A DNA stretch of 6,132 nucleotides from Candidatus Mancarchaeum sp. GTDB lineage: Archaea > Micrarchaeota > Micrarchaeia > Micrarchaeales > Micrarchaeaceae. The notes beneath the pieces are model-generated. The model did no database searches and was not told the DNA's origin. It saw only the letters and a program-made list of their open reading frames with translations. A program made the translations under genes and the position numbers. Location: positions 1 to 6,132 of the forward strand of contig DAHXOG010000047.1 in assembly GCA_027364995.1 (NCBI GenBank), in the 5' to 3' direction. Position 1 is the stretch's first letter; every line of letters starts with the position of its first letter. Shown here one piece after another: positions 1-5,573 of the stretch.

Positions 1-273
1 AAGGAGGCTGGTGCCGAAAAAATAAATGAGAAGGCTGTAATATCACTGGAGCAAGAGCTTGAAAATACCGTAAAAGAATTAATAGGAGAAGCCTCTTTTT
101 ATGCCAACTATGCAGGAAGGAAAAATCTGATAAAAAGCAGCGATTTGGAACTGGTGCAGCCTAAACGAGCTTCGAAGCGCATAATATACTCACATGCGAA
201 GAGCAAAAAGGTTCTAATACGCAAGAGATCTAAAGGCGCAATACATATCCATAAGAGCAGTGTACATGTATAA
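1..273 (+). CDS. Archaeal histone with long basic C-terminal tail (5' end missing)
   Basis: The frame is open from base 1 to the TAA at 271-273, giving 90 residues. The first ~52 match the archaeal histone fold from the end of helix 1 onward: AGAEKINEKA corresponds to the AGAERVSDDA loop of HMf-type histones, then comes the long central helix, then YAGRKN (the HAGRKT loop) and SSDLELV at the start of helix 3. Roughly the first 12 residues should lie left of the window. Histones of this family dimerise, bend DNA and compact the chromosome. Two things are odd. There is one extra residue between RKN and the SSD of the last helix. After the fold there is a 38-residue tail (from residue 53) with 12 Lys/Arg, four His and no Asp or Glu, whereas simple archaeal histones stop near 65-70 residues with no tail. 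Histone-fold identity is confident; the tail's role (extra DNA contact) is inferred. Confidence 0.88.
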   Translation, partial: KEAGAEKINEKAVISLEQELENTVKELIGEASFYANYAGRKNLIKSSDLELVQPKRASKRIIYSHAKSKKVLIRKRSKGAIHIHKSSVHV

Positions 274-312
274 GCACGCCTGCTATTTTATTAAATATCC
301 ATAAATACTAAA

Positions 313-345
313 TTATTAAGATAAATAAAGTCATTAGTTATATTG
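313..345 (+). promoter_or_regulatory. AT-rich candidate promoter for the 371-1072 gene
   Basis: The 97-base gap between the histone stop and the next ATG is very AT-rich. It holds several TATA-like stretches, including AGATAAATAAAG (319-330) and TTATATT (338-344). The first would place a transcription start about 20 bases before the ATG, leaving room for the GTGA element. The second would give an almost leaderless message. I cannot choose between them, and read-through from the histone gene is also possible. Confidence 0.35.
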
Positions 346-362
346 GTCTTTCAACAGCACAA

Positions 363-366
363 GTGA
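363..366 (+). promoter_or_regulatory. GTGA ribosome-binding element
   Basis: GTGA lies four bases before the ATG at 371 and fits the GGTGAT part of an archaeal Shine-Dalgarno sequence. The full context AGTGAATAA-ATG is nearly identical to the one before the peptidase gene at 2191, which supports this start over the ATG two codons later. Confidence 0.5.
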
Positions 367-370
367 ATAA

Positions 371-1072
371 ATGAAAATGAATTTTGGCTTTTTAAAGAAA
401 AAATCAAACTATTCCGGGGAAATAACCGGAATAAGCTTATACTGGAAGAACTCCATGCATGGCTTACCTGGAAAGAAGCTAAGTTCTCCGGAATTCGAGC
501 TTAGCATACCATTCTCAAATAAAAATTACGAACAGCTTTCGTTTTTGAAAAAAGCCGACAATACCGAAACAATACAGAGCATGGAGATTAAAGAGCCTTT
601 CAAGCTGGTTGGCGTGATCCCACAACTTCCAGTATCTGTAAAGTCAGGGGAATCAATCGAATTTAAAATAAAGATAAAAGCTCCTGACTATAATTACAGC
701 GGCCCATTGGTAATAAAAATGATCTCTAAGCCATCGGAGATTGTCCATGTGGAGCTTCCGGACATAATTGCAATAAGCGGAGATAAGAGGGTAAAAGTCA
801 ACGAGCATGGAGAGGTAAAAAGCGTAGAGAAAAACTCAAATTTCGAGGTATCAATGCAGATGTACCGTGTGCTTACATATAATGACACAGTAACCAATGT
901 GACCGTTAACAAGCCATTCGAGTTTATCGGCAGCGATCCTAAAATACCGTTCACCATAGACAACAAGAGCAGCTATATAGCACGCTTTTATATAAAAGCC
1001 CCGGAATTCGATTATGCGGGAAACCTGGAGCTGGACTTCGAAAAGAAGCCAAACACTGATTCTAAGCAATAA
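371..1072 (+). CDS. Unrecognised protein with two copies of a beta-rich module
   Basis: I do not recognise this 233-residue protein and give it no function. It has no signal peptide, no membrane helix, no cysteine and no obvious catalytic motif, so as drawn it is a soluble cytoplasmic protein. Its clear feature is an internal repeat. Residues 75-117 and 181-223 align without a gap, 106 residues apart, with 13 of 43 identical: [EK]PF, then G and two spaced prolines, then IKAP with a following Tyr, then G and L. Alternating hydrophobic and polar residues and many turns suggest two beta-sandwich (Ig-like) modules. A weaker match, FELS at 42-45 and FEVS at 158-161, suggests each module begins well before the alignable core. 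Residues 1-30 are Lys-rich and separate. It lies 97 bases after the histone gene, is co-directional with it, and converges on rfcS. Similar IKAP-type modules often occur in surface proteins, so an adaptor or binding role is possible but unproven. Confidence 0.75.
   Translation: MKMNFGFLKKKSNYSGEITGISLYWKNSMHGLPGKKLSSPEFELSIPFSNKNYEQLSFLKKADNTETIQSMEIKEPFKLVGVIPQLPVSVKSGESIEFKIKIKAPDYNYSGPLVIKMISKPSEIVHVELPDIIAISGDKRVKVNEHGEVKSVEKNSNFEVSMQMYRVLTYNDTVTNVTVNKPFEFIGSDPKIPFTIDNKSSYIARFYIKAPEFDYAGNLELDFEKKPNTDSKQ
593..1039 (+). repeat. Intragenic protein-level duplication (593-721 and 911-1039)
   Basis: The two 129-base segments encode 43-residue stretches that align without gaps at about 30% identity. 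Shared landmarks are PF, a glycine, two prolines, IKAP, Tyr, and G-x-L. The repeat is visible in protein but hardly in DNA, so the duplication is old. Confidence 0.7.
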
Positions 1073-1134
1073 TATTATCTATATGGGCGGTAAACCACTA
1101 ATGGCCCGGCAATGGGAATAGATAATCCCTATAA

Positions 1135-2097
1135 TCAACCCTTGGCTATCAATGCAAGATTTGCTATAAATGCCTCAAGCTGAATGCGTTCGTTCGCCCC
1201 TTCCACGACCCTGAAATTGCACTCCCCGATGTAACTTATGGTCTTGAGCTTAGTGCGCTCGTCTATGTTTATTCCCTGTATTTCCTTATAGCACTGCGTA
1301 AGTATGTCCTCCGCGCCCAGCCCGTGCTTAAGCATAAGCGTGTCGAGCTCTTCCCTGGCCTTTTCAAAATTGCCTTCTATGCTGTATTTGAGCATCGATA
1401 TTATCTCGGTGGGCCTTGCCCTTGAAGCCACATTGTATATCTCGGACTCGGTCACATGCTTCGAGAACATCGCAGCGCTCTGCAATACATTCGTAAGCTT
1501 CCTCATGTCTCCGTCTCCGACGTATATAAGCGCCTCTACGGCCTTATCGTCTATCTCAAGCCCTTCCTCGTCGGCTATATTCTCTATGTATTTGCGCATA
1601 TCAGCGGATGTAAGCTGCTTGAACCTGAAGACCACGCACCTGCTTTGTATCGGCTCTATTATCTTGCTCGCATAATTGGCGCTCAATATGAACCTAGTTT
1701 CGGATGAATATTTCTCCATGGTCCTCCTTAACGCATGCTGTGCATCAGCAGTAAGCGAATCCGCCTCATCCAGGAATATTATCTTTACCGGAACCTTGGC
1801 TATGGATATAGTCCTTGCAAAATTCTTCACTTCTCCTCTTATGACATCTATGCCCCTTGCATCGCTTGCATTGAGCTCCTTGAATGCGCCGGAAAAATCA
1901 TCTCCGTACAAATCCTTGGCCAAGGCTATCGCAGATGTCGTCTTCCCTATTCCGGCGCTTCCCGCAAATATCATATTCGGGAAATTATTGCTTTTTATGA
2001 AAGATTTTAGCCTTTCGACTATCGGCTTTTGGCCTATCACATCATTAAGGCTTTTAGGCCTGTATTTTTCCGTCCATGGCAAGTCTAGGTTCGGCAT
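1135..2097 (-). CDS. rfcS: Replication factor C small subunit (clamp loader ATPase)
   Basis: This AAA+ protein forms, with the large subunit, the RFC complex that opens the PCNA sliding clamp and loads it onto primer-template DNA using ATP. Numbered from the chosen start (320 residues, the family's normal length): the RFC box with PWTEKYRP near 7-14; Walker A GSAGIGKT at 46-53; Walker B IIFLDEAD at 106-113; sensor 1 SAN at 139-141; the arginine-finger SRC at 152-154; sensor 2 GDMRKL with Arg199; then the C-terminal helical collar. All key residues are present and there is no intein. The frame is open upstream to an ATG at 2154, but I chose 2097: homologs begin just before the PWTEKYRP block, the extra 19 residues are hydrophobic and unlike the family, and the TATA box at about 2140 lies inside them. 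No large subunit gene is in the window. Confidence 0.96.
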   Translation of the reverse strand: MPNLDLPWTEKYRPKSLNDVIGQKPIVERLKSFIKSNNFPNMIFAGSAGIGKTTSAIALAKDLYGDDFSGAFKELNASDARGIDVIRGEVKNFARTISIAKVPVKIIFLDEADSLTADAQHALRRTMEKYSSETRFILSANYASKIIEPIQSRCVVFRFKQLTSADMRKYIENIADEEGLEIDDKAVEALIYVGDGDMRKLTNVLQSAAMFSKHVTESEIYNVASRARPTEIISMLKYSIEGNFEKAREELDTLMLKHGLGAEDILTQCYKEIQGINIDERTKLKTISYIGECNFRVVEGANERIQLEAFIANLALIAKG

Positions 2098-2132
2098 GAT
2101 AATCATCAGCATTAGCATAAGTATTTTCGGGT

Positions 2133-2147
2133 AAAAATATTTAATAA
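2133..2147. promoter_or_regulatory. Shared, near-palindromic TATA region between rfcS and the M13 peptidase gene
   Basis: The two genes diverge from a 93-base gap. The core AAATATTT is its own reverse complement. Read leftward it gives TTATTAAATATTTTTA and a start near 2113, about 16 bases before the rfcS ATG at 2097. Read rightward it gives GTAAAAATATTTAATA and a start near 2166, about 25 bases before the ATG at 2191. Both distances suit archaeal TBP/TFB promoters, so one box may drive both genes. This is inferred from spacing and composition. Confidence 0.5.
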
Positions 2148-2182
2148 CAACCAAATAGAAACATATGTTTGAAAATGTAAGA

Positions 2183-2186
2183 GTGA
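2183..2186 (+). promoter_or_regulatory. GTGA ribosome-binding element
   Basis: GTGA sits four bases before the ATG at 2191, within AGTGAATTA-ATG. It differs at one base from the block before the ATG at 371 and supports this start. Confidence 0.5.
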
Positions 2187-2190
2187 ATTA

Positions 2191-4173
2191 ATGGCTGGCA
2201 ATAAAAAAGCGGAAGACAAGCTGAGCAAGATAGGCTTCAGCACAAAGAATATTGACCCGTCAAAGGATCCTTTTGTAGATTTTTACTCATACGCATGCGG
2301 AAATTGGATAAAGAAGCATAAAATTCCTCCGGACAAGTCGGAAATAGACTCATTCGACCAGCTATACGATGCCAACCTTCAAATACTAAAGGATATTGCC
2401 GAATCATGCATAAAGAAAACGAAAAAAACCCCAATAGAGCAGAAGGTAGGTGACCTATATAGCTCATTCATGGACACGGCGATTATCGAAAAGCAAAAAT
2501 TCAATAAATTAACCCCATCCTTAATCAGGATACGCGATATTAAGGACAAGGCTGAGCTTCCGAAAATACTGGCAGAGCTTTCAAGGATAGGCGTAAGCGC
2601 ATTCTTCAGGATATACGTTACATCAGATACTAAAAACAGCTCTGTATACTCGCTTTATACGTGGCAGGGCGGCATAAGCCTTCCAGATAAGGATTACTAT
2701 ACAAAGGAAATGTTCTCAAAAGTAAAAAATGAATATGTAAACCACATAAGCAGGATGTTCAAGATCTACGGGGCCAATAGCGCCACAGCCTCAAGGAATG
2801 CCAAGGAGGTAGTAAACATAGAAGCGGAAATAGCCAAGGCATCCCGCAGCCGCGTTGAGCTAAGGGACGATCTTAAAAACTACAACCGCATGACATTGGG
2901 ACAGATAAGCAAAAGATACAAAATACTCGGGCTGACTAAATTCTATAAAGAGCTAGGCATAAAGGATCCGGAATATGTCATAGTCGGACAGCCGGAATTC
3001 CTGGATAAGGTAAACAAGCTGATAAGCAGCTTGGGTATCGATAGCATAAAGGCCTATCTGACGTGGCGCGTATTGAATTCGTATGCTGGGCTCCTGCATA
3101 AGCGCATAAACGACGAGTCATTCAATTTCTTCGGAAAGCTTATAACCGGCCAAAAAGTCCAGGAAAAAAGATGGAAGAGGGCAATATGGTTTGTTGACGC
3201 GCTAATAGGGGAGGCGCTTGGCAGGATCTACATAGAAGAGCATTTCGACCAAAACGCAAAAAAGAAGGCGGACGAGCTTGTATCCAACATCCAGTCATCT
3301 TTCAAGGAGAGAATAAATAATGTCAAATGGATGAGCCCCCAGACAAAGAAAAAAGCAATAGACAAGCTAAACGCAATAAATAAAAAGATAGGCTATCCTG
3401 CGAAGTTCAAGGACTATTCAAAGGTCATAATCAAAAAGGATGACTTGACGGGAAATTTCCAACGCGTTATTATCTACGAACTCAAAAGGGATATTTCAAG
3501 GATAGGCAATAAAGTGGACAAAAAGGAATGGGATATGACGCCACCTACCGTAAACGCGTATTATAATCCATCAATGAATGAGATAGTATTCCCTGCAGGC
3601 ATATTCCAGCCTCCATTTTTCGATCCCAAAATGGACGATGCAGTAAACTATGCTGGCATAGGCGGGGTAATGGGCCATGAGATGACGCACGGATTCGATG
3701 ACCAGGGGAGCCGCTATGATAAATATGGCAACCTGAAAAGATGGTGGTCCGATGCCGATACCAAAAGATTCACAAGTAAGGCAAATAAGGTGGCAAACCT
3801 ATACAGTTCTCTTGAGGTCATGCCTAAACTAAAGGTAAACGGCAAGCTAACCTTGGGCGAGAACATAGCGGATTTGGGCGGCATAAGCATAGCATATGAC
3901 GCATTGCAGAAAAGCCTTAGCAATAAAGGCAAGAAGGAGCCCATAAACGGCTTAACGCAGGAGCAAAGGTTTTTTATAGCATGGGCACAAATATGGAAAG
4001 GAGAAACCAGGAACGATGCAATAAAATTGGCGATTACAAGGGACCCGCATTCACCAAAAAAGATAAGGGGATCCATACCTGCAATAACGCATCCTGCTTT
4101 TGAAAGCACTTTCAAAAGTAAGAGCAAGCTAAACAAGCAAAAGCACAATTACGGGAATGTAAACCTGTGGTAG
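2191..4173 (+). CDS. M13-family (neprilysin/PepO-type) zinc metallopeptidase
   Basis: A 660-residue protein with the full M13 layout. M13 enzymes hydrolyse short peptides inside a closed two-lobe chamber. The N-terminal lobe starts with DPFVDFYSYACGNW (26-39) and shows PDKDYY near 165-170. The catalytic lobe carries NAYYNP (455-460), the counterpart of neprilysin's substrate-binding NAF/NAY; VFPAGIFQPPFFD (466-478); the zinc motif HEMTH (496-500), with His496 and His500 as ligands and Glu497 as base; GENIADLGG (556-564), with Glu557 as third ligand and Asp561; and DPHSPKKIRG (618-627), whose His620 and Arg626 keep the spacing of neprilysin His711 and Arg717. The terminal Trp660 is also family-like. 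There is no signal peptide or membrane anchor, unlike animal neprilysins, so it is probably cytoplasmic like bacterial PepO. A Lys-rich stretch replaces the usual sequence just before the C-terminus. All catalytic residues are present; the peptide substrates are unknown. Confidence 0.95.
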   Translation: MAGNKKAEDKLSKIGFSTKNIDPSKDPFVDFYSYACGNWIKKHKIPPDKSEIDSFDQLYDANLQILKDIAESCIKKTKKTPIEQKVGDLYSSFMDTAIIEKQKFNKLTPSLIRIRDIKDKAELPKILAELSRIGVSAFFRIYVTSDTKNSSVYSLYTWQGGISLPDKDYYTKEMFSKVKNEYVNHISRMFKIYGANSATASRNAKEVVNIEAEIAKASRSRVELRDDLKNYNRMTLGQISKRYKILGLTKFYKELGIKDPEYVIVGQPEFLDKVNKLISSLGIDSIKAYLTWRVLNSYAGLLHKRINDESFNFFGKLITGQKVQEKRWKRAIWFVDALIGEALGRIYIEEHFDQNAKKKADELVSNIQSSFKERINNVKWMSPQTKKKAIDKLNAINKKIGYPAKFKDYSKVIIKKDDLTGNFQRVIIYELKRDISRIGNKVDKKEWDMTPPTVNAYYNPSMNEIVFPAGIFQPPFFDPKMDDAVNYAGIGGVMGHEMTHGFDDQGSRYDKYGNLKRWWSDADTKRFTSKANKVANLYSSLEVMPKLKVNGKLTLGENIADLGGISIAYDALQKSLSNKGKKEPINGLTQEQRFFIAWAQIWKGETRNDAIKLAITRDPHSPKKIRGSIPAITHPAFESTFKSKSKLNKQKHNYGNVNLW

Positions 4174-4219
4174 TCTAAAACGAGCATGCAAAAGGCACGC
4201 AAAAATTAAAAAGCATCAA

Positions 4220-4228
4220 TATAAAAAA
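4220..4228 (+). promoter_or_regulatory. TATA box of the tRNA-Pro gene
   Basis: TATAAAAAA is centred about 27 bases before 4251, which would start transcription about five bases before the mature tRNA 5' end, a normal arrangement for archaeal tRNA genes. It lies in the 82-base gap after the peptidase stop, so the tRNA is probably transcribed on its own. Confidence 0.55.
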
Positions 4229-4255
4229 GTGTTTGGCAAATATCTACTGCATAAC

Positions 4256-4328
4256 GGGGAGTTACGCTAACCTGGCAGACTGCGAGCCTTGGGCGCTCGC
4301 GATAGGAGTTCAAATCTCCTACTCCCCA
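4256..4328 (+). tRNA. tRNA-Pro (anticodon TGG)
   Basis: The acceptor strands GGGGAGT (4256-4262) and ACTCCCC (4321-4327) pair perfectly, followed by discriminator A4328. The T arm is AGGAG-TTCAAAT-CTCCT (4304-4320). The anticodon arm CGAGC-CTTGGGC-GCTCG (4283-4299) has a seven-base loop with T33, anticodon TGG at 4290-4292 and G37, so it reads proline CCN codons. The variable region is four bases. No CCA is encoded, so it must be added after transcription. G18G19 and A21 of the D loop are present, but the D stem (4265-4268 against 4278-4281) has only one Watson-Crick pair and a G-U in normal register. A three-pair stem forms if A4279 is bulged. There is no intron. Covers CCA and probably other proline codons. 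Confidence 0.9.
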
Positions 4329-4349
4329 TAATCATTATACTGCAATATT

Positions 4350-4377
4350 CCGGCTTTTTAAATGAAATTAAAGTCGG
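4350..4377. other. Imperfect hairpin downstream of tRNA-Pro
   Basis: CCGGCTTT (4350-4357) can pair with AAAGTCGG (4370-4377), eight pairs including one G-U, around a 12-base loop. It lies between the tRNA and the broken end of the convergent thioredoxin-like gene, so it could end transcription from either side. The nearest T-run is CTTTTT at 4393-4398, not directly after the stem, so terminator function is only a suggestion. Confidence 0.35.
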
Positions 4378-4399
4378 GCCTTGGTAAGTATACTTTTTA

Positions 4400-4423
4400 T
4401 CATAAGGTTTGTATTATGTTATT
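4400..4423 (-). pseudogene. Detached 3' end of the thioredoxin-like gene
   Basis: Joining base 4423 to base 5574 and keeping a single TA restores an open frame. The thioredoxin-like protein then continues past its present last residues (AANL) with NNIIQTL and ends at a TGA (4402-4400). The added residues would form a short amphipathic helix of the kind that normally closes a thioredoxin fold. This reading assumes the insertion-sequence borders at 4426 and 5573. With the alternative borders (4428 and 5571) the frame would add only Tyr-Lys before a TAA. Confidence 0.5.
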
Positions 4424-4425
4424 TA

Positions 4426-4448
4426 TAGCATTCCTTGAAAGTTTTACA
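4426..4448 (+). repeat. Left terminal inverted repeat of the IS630-type element
   Basis: Read inward from the left end it starts TAGCATTCC and contains GAAAGT and a final CA. Against the right end read inward it matches at 16 of 23 positions, with no gap: TAGCAT, CC, AAAGT, T and CA are shared. It contains the transposase stop codon. Confidence 0.72.
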
Positions 4449-5484
4449 ATAATTTGGGCACAGAAAGTAACGCCTCTATCGGAATCACAGGTGCAATACT
4501 CCTGATAGTCTCAGGTGGCATTGATTTCACAAAACGGCTGATTGTAAATCCTATTTGTTTGATACTCTTGAAGTTACGGTTGTTCAATAGTTTCGTTCGC
4601 AAAGCGTTGTGTACATACTCCTCGGGATTCAGATCGGGGGAATATGGAGGCATGAAAAGAGGTTTCATGTTTTCTGCTTCTTTGAAGAATTTATCGACTC
4701 TCCAACAATGATGAACCGCGCTGTTGTCCATTATTATCAGCATTTTGTCGTCTGGATAATGCAATTCGATCTTGTGAAGGAGTTGCAGGAATGATTGCGT
4801 CTTTGCAGATTTTCTCACGGTTTCGATTATTGTCCCTTCAGAAACCTCAACTGCACCGAAATAATTGGCCTTCTTCACGCCGCTTTGAGGCGCATCTACG
4901 ACAAGTCTTCGGTCGTATGTCCATCCATATCCGTTTCTTGCAGATGTAGATACTGACATTTCGTCGAGAAACAGTATCTTCGTGAAGTATCCGTTTTTCA
5001 GTAGGAATAGCAGATTATGTGCAAATTCAATCTGCTTCTTCTGGTCTCCTTCCTTGTACTGCAGCTGTGCCTTGACGTAGTGGGCACCAGTATTGACGAG
5101 ATGAACTCTGAATGTTTCCTCGTCTATAAATTTGTTCTTGAACTTTGCGAAGTAGAACTGTAACTCCCTCGTTGTATATTGGGATGCATTTATCCCGTAT
5201 TTCTTAGGGTCCTTTTCGTCGAGTAGCCTCTTTATCTCCTTTTCATCATCTTCAGTTATCTTTTCAGGCCTTCCGCTTCGAGGTTTGTCAGAGACACTTT
5301 TCTCCTTTTCCCACTTATTGATCCAGTCATAGACTGTAGACTCCTCAACTGCCATTATATTTGCAACATTCCTGACGTTGTTGCCCCTACTTACCGCATA
5401 AAGTGCTGCAAACCGTATCTTTTCCTTTGCATCCTTGCAGTTTTTGTACAGGTCGCCAAGAATGTTGGTGTCGCCTTCCAACAT
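4444..5484 (-). CDS. IS630-family DDE transposase
   Basis: From the ATG at 5484 it has 346 residues. The N-terminal part is a helix-turn-helix (about residues 21-58, with NVANIMAVEESTVYDWINKW) that should bind the element's ends, followed by a basic linker with KPRSGRP. The RNase H-like catalytic core has the three acidic residues: Asp174 in ILFLDEMS, Asp253 in IIMDNSAVHH, and Glu289 in PPYSPDLNPEE, with 35 residues between the last two. These are the marks of the IS630/Tc1-mariner group, which cuts and pastes at TA. No frameshift or internal stop is seen, so it looks active. The frame is open to a GTG at 5493, but I chose the ATG at 5484 because that GTG is part of the GTGA ribosome-binding element and the spacing then matches other genes here. 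Its start region forms a hairpin. Confidence 0.93.
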   Translation of the reverse strand: MLEGDTNILGDLYKNCKDAKEKIRFAALYAVSRGNNVRNVANIMAVEESTVYDWINKWEKEKSVSDKPRSGRPEKITEDDEKEIKRLLDEKDPKKYGINASQYTTRELQFYFAKFKNKFIDEETFRVHLVNTGAHYVKAQLQYKEGDQKKQIEFAHNLLFLLKNGYFTKILFLDEMSVSTSARNGYGWTYDRRLVVDAPQSGVKKANYFGAVEVSEGTIIETVRKSAKTQSFLQLLHKIELHYPDDKMLIIMDNSAVHHCWRVDKFFKEAENMKPLFMPPYSPDLNPEEYVHNALRTKLLNNRNFKSIKQIGFTISRFVKSMPPETIRSIAPVIPIEALLSVPKLL

Positions 5485-5507
5485 AATTGTCACTTTTTGT
5501 TGGAAGG
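5474..5507 (-). promoter_or_regulatory. Perfect 10-bp inverted repeat around the transposase start
   Basis: CCTTCCAACA and TGTTGGAAGG are exact reverse complements separated by 14 bases. In the transposase mRNA this gives a 10-pair hairpin. Its loop (AAAAGTGACAATTA) holds the GTGA element and the A of the start codon, and the U and G of AUG are paired in the stem. It could limit translation of the transposase, or as DNA could be a palindromic binding site for autorepression. The structure is seen; the role is inferred. Confidence 0.6.
5490..5493 (-). promoter_or_regulatory. GTGA ribosome-binding element that sets the transposase start
   Basis: On the minus strand the sequence reads GTGACAATT-ATG, with GTGA five bases before the ATG at 5484. 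The same element, four bases before ATG, occurs upstream of 371 and 2191. It argues against using its own GTG (5493) as the start codon. Confidence 0.5.
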
Positions 5508-5531
5508 AAAGAAATATCAGTATTTGTGATG

Positions 5532-5540
5532 ATTTTATAT
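5532..5540 (-). promoter_or_regulatory. TATA box of the transposase gene
   Basis: On the minus strand ATATAAAAT lies just inside the element's right end. About 25-27 bases downstream is position 5510, immediately before the hairpin arm. The message would then begin with the hairpin and have a leader of about 25 bases. The element thus carries its own promoter. Confidence 0.45.
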
Positions 5541-5550
5541 TACTGGAAGT

Positions 5551-5573
5551 TGCATTACTTTATTGGGATGCTA
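5551..5573 (-). repeat. Right terminal inverted repeat of the IS630-type element
   Basis: Read inward from the right end (minus strand) it starts TAGCATCCC and contains ATAAAGT and a final GCA, matching the left end at 16 of 23 positions. Its first three bases, TAG, now act as the stop codon of the interrupted thioredoxin-like gene. Confidence 0.72.

Larger units (their letters stand above)
4426..5573 (-). mobile_element. Intact IS630-type insertion sequence
   Basis: About 1148 bases, typical for this family. It has imperfect terminal inverted repeats, a TA duplication and one full-length transposase that fills nearly the whole element. The left border is at 4426 (or 4428) and the right at 5573 (or 5571), an ambiguity caused by TATA at both ends. 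The transposase stop (4444-4446) lies inside the left terminal repeat, and its promoter and start lie within 90 bases of the right end. The element landed in the last codons of the thioredoxin-like gene, in the same orientation, and supplies that gene's present TAG stop. An intact transposase and both ends suggest a fairly recent insertion. Confidence 0.82.

Noticed and set aside
1114..1129. GGGA...TCCC hairpin between the convergent 371-1072 gene and rfcS, as a terminator.
   Set aside because: There are only four pairs and no T-run follows on either strand.
2098..2154. A 19-residue N-terminal extension of RfcS starting at 2154.
   Set aside because: It is hydrophobic and Met-rich, unlike the family N-terminus, and it contains the likely TATA box. 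The ATG at 2097 gives the normal length.
3714..4148. A 144-residue open frame antisense to the peptidase gene.
   Set aside because: It is a shadow of the strongly conserved M13 catalytic region and shows no family features of its own. The same holds for the open frames opposite rfcS (1304-2134) and the transposase (4454-4794).
4256..4328. An intron or split-gene origin of the tRNA to explain the poor D arm.
   Set aside because: The spacing between all arms is normal for an uninterrupted tRNA, leaving no room for an intron.
5491..5493. GTG as the start of the transposase.
   Set aside because: It belongs to the GTGA ribosome-binding element of the ATG at 5484.
4391..5540. A first candidate pair of insertion-sequence ends sharing ATCAT (4399-4403 and 5529-5533).
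   Set aside because: It needs a gap and matches weakly. The pair at 4426-4448 and 5551-5573 aligns without gaps at 16 of 23 positions, is bordered by TA, and explains the thioredoxin-like gene's stop codon.
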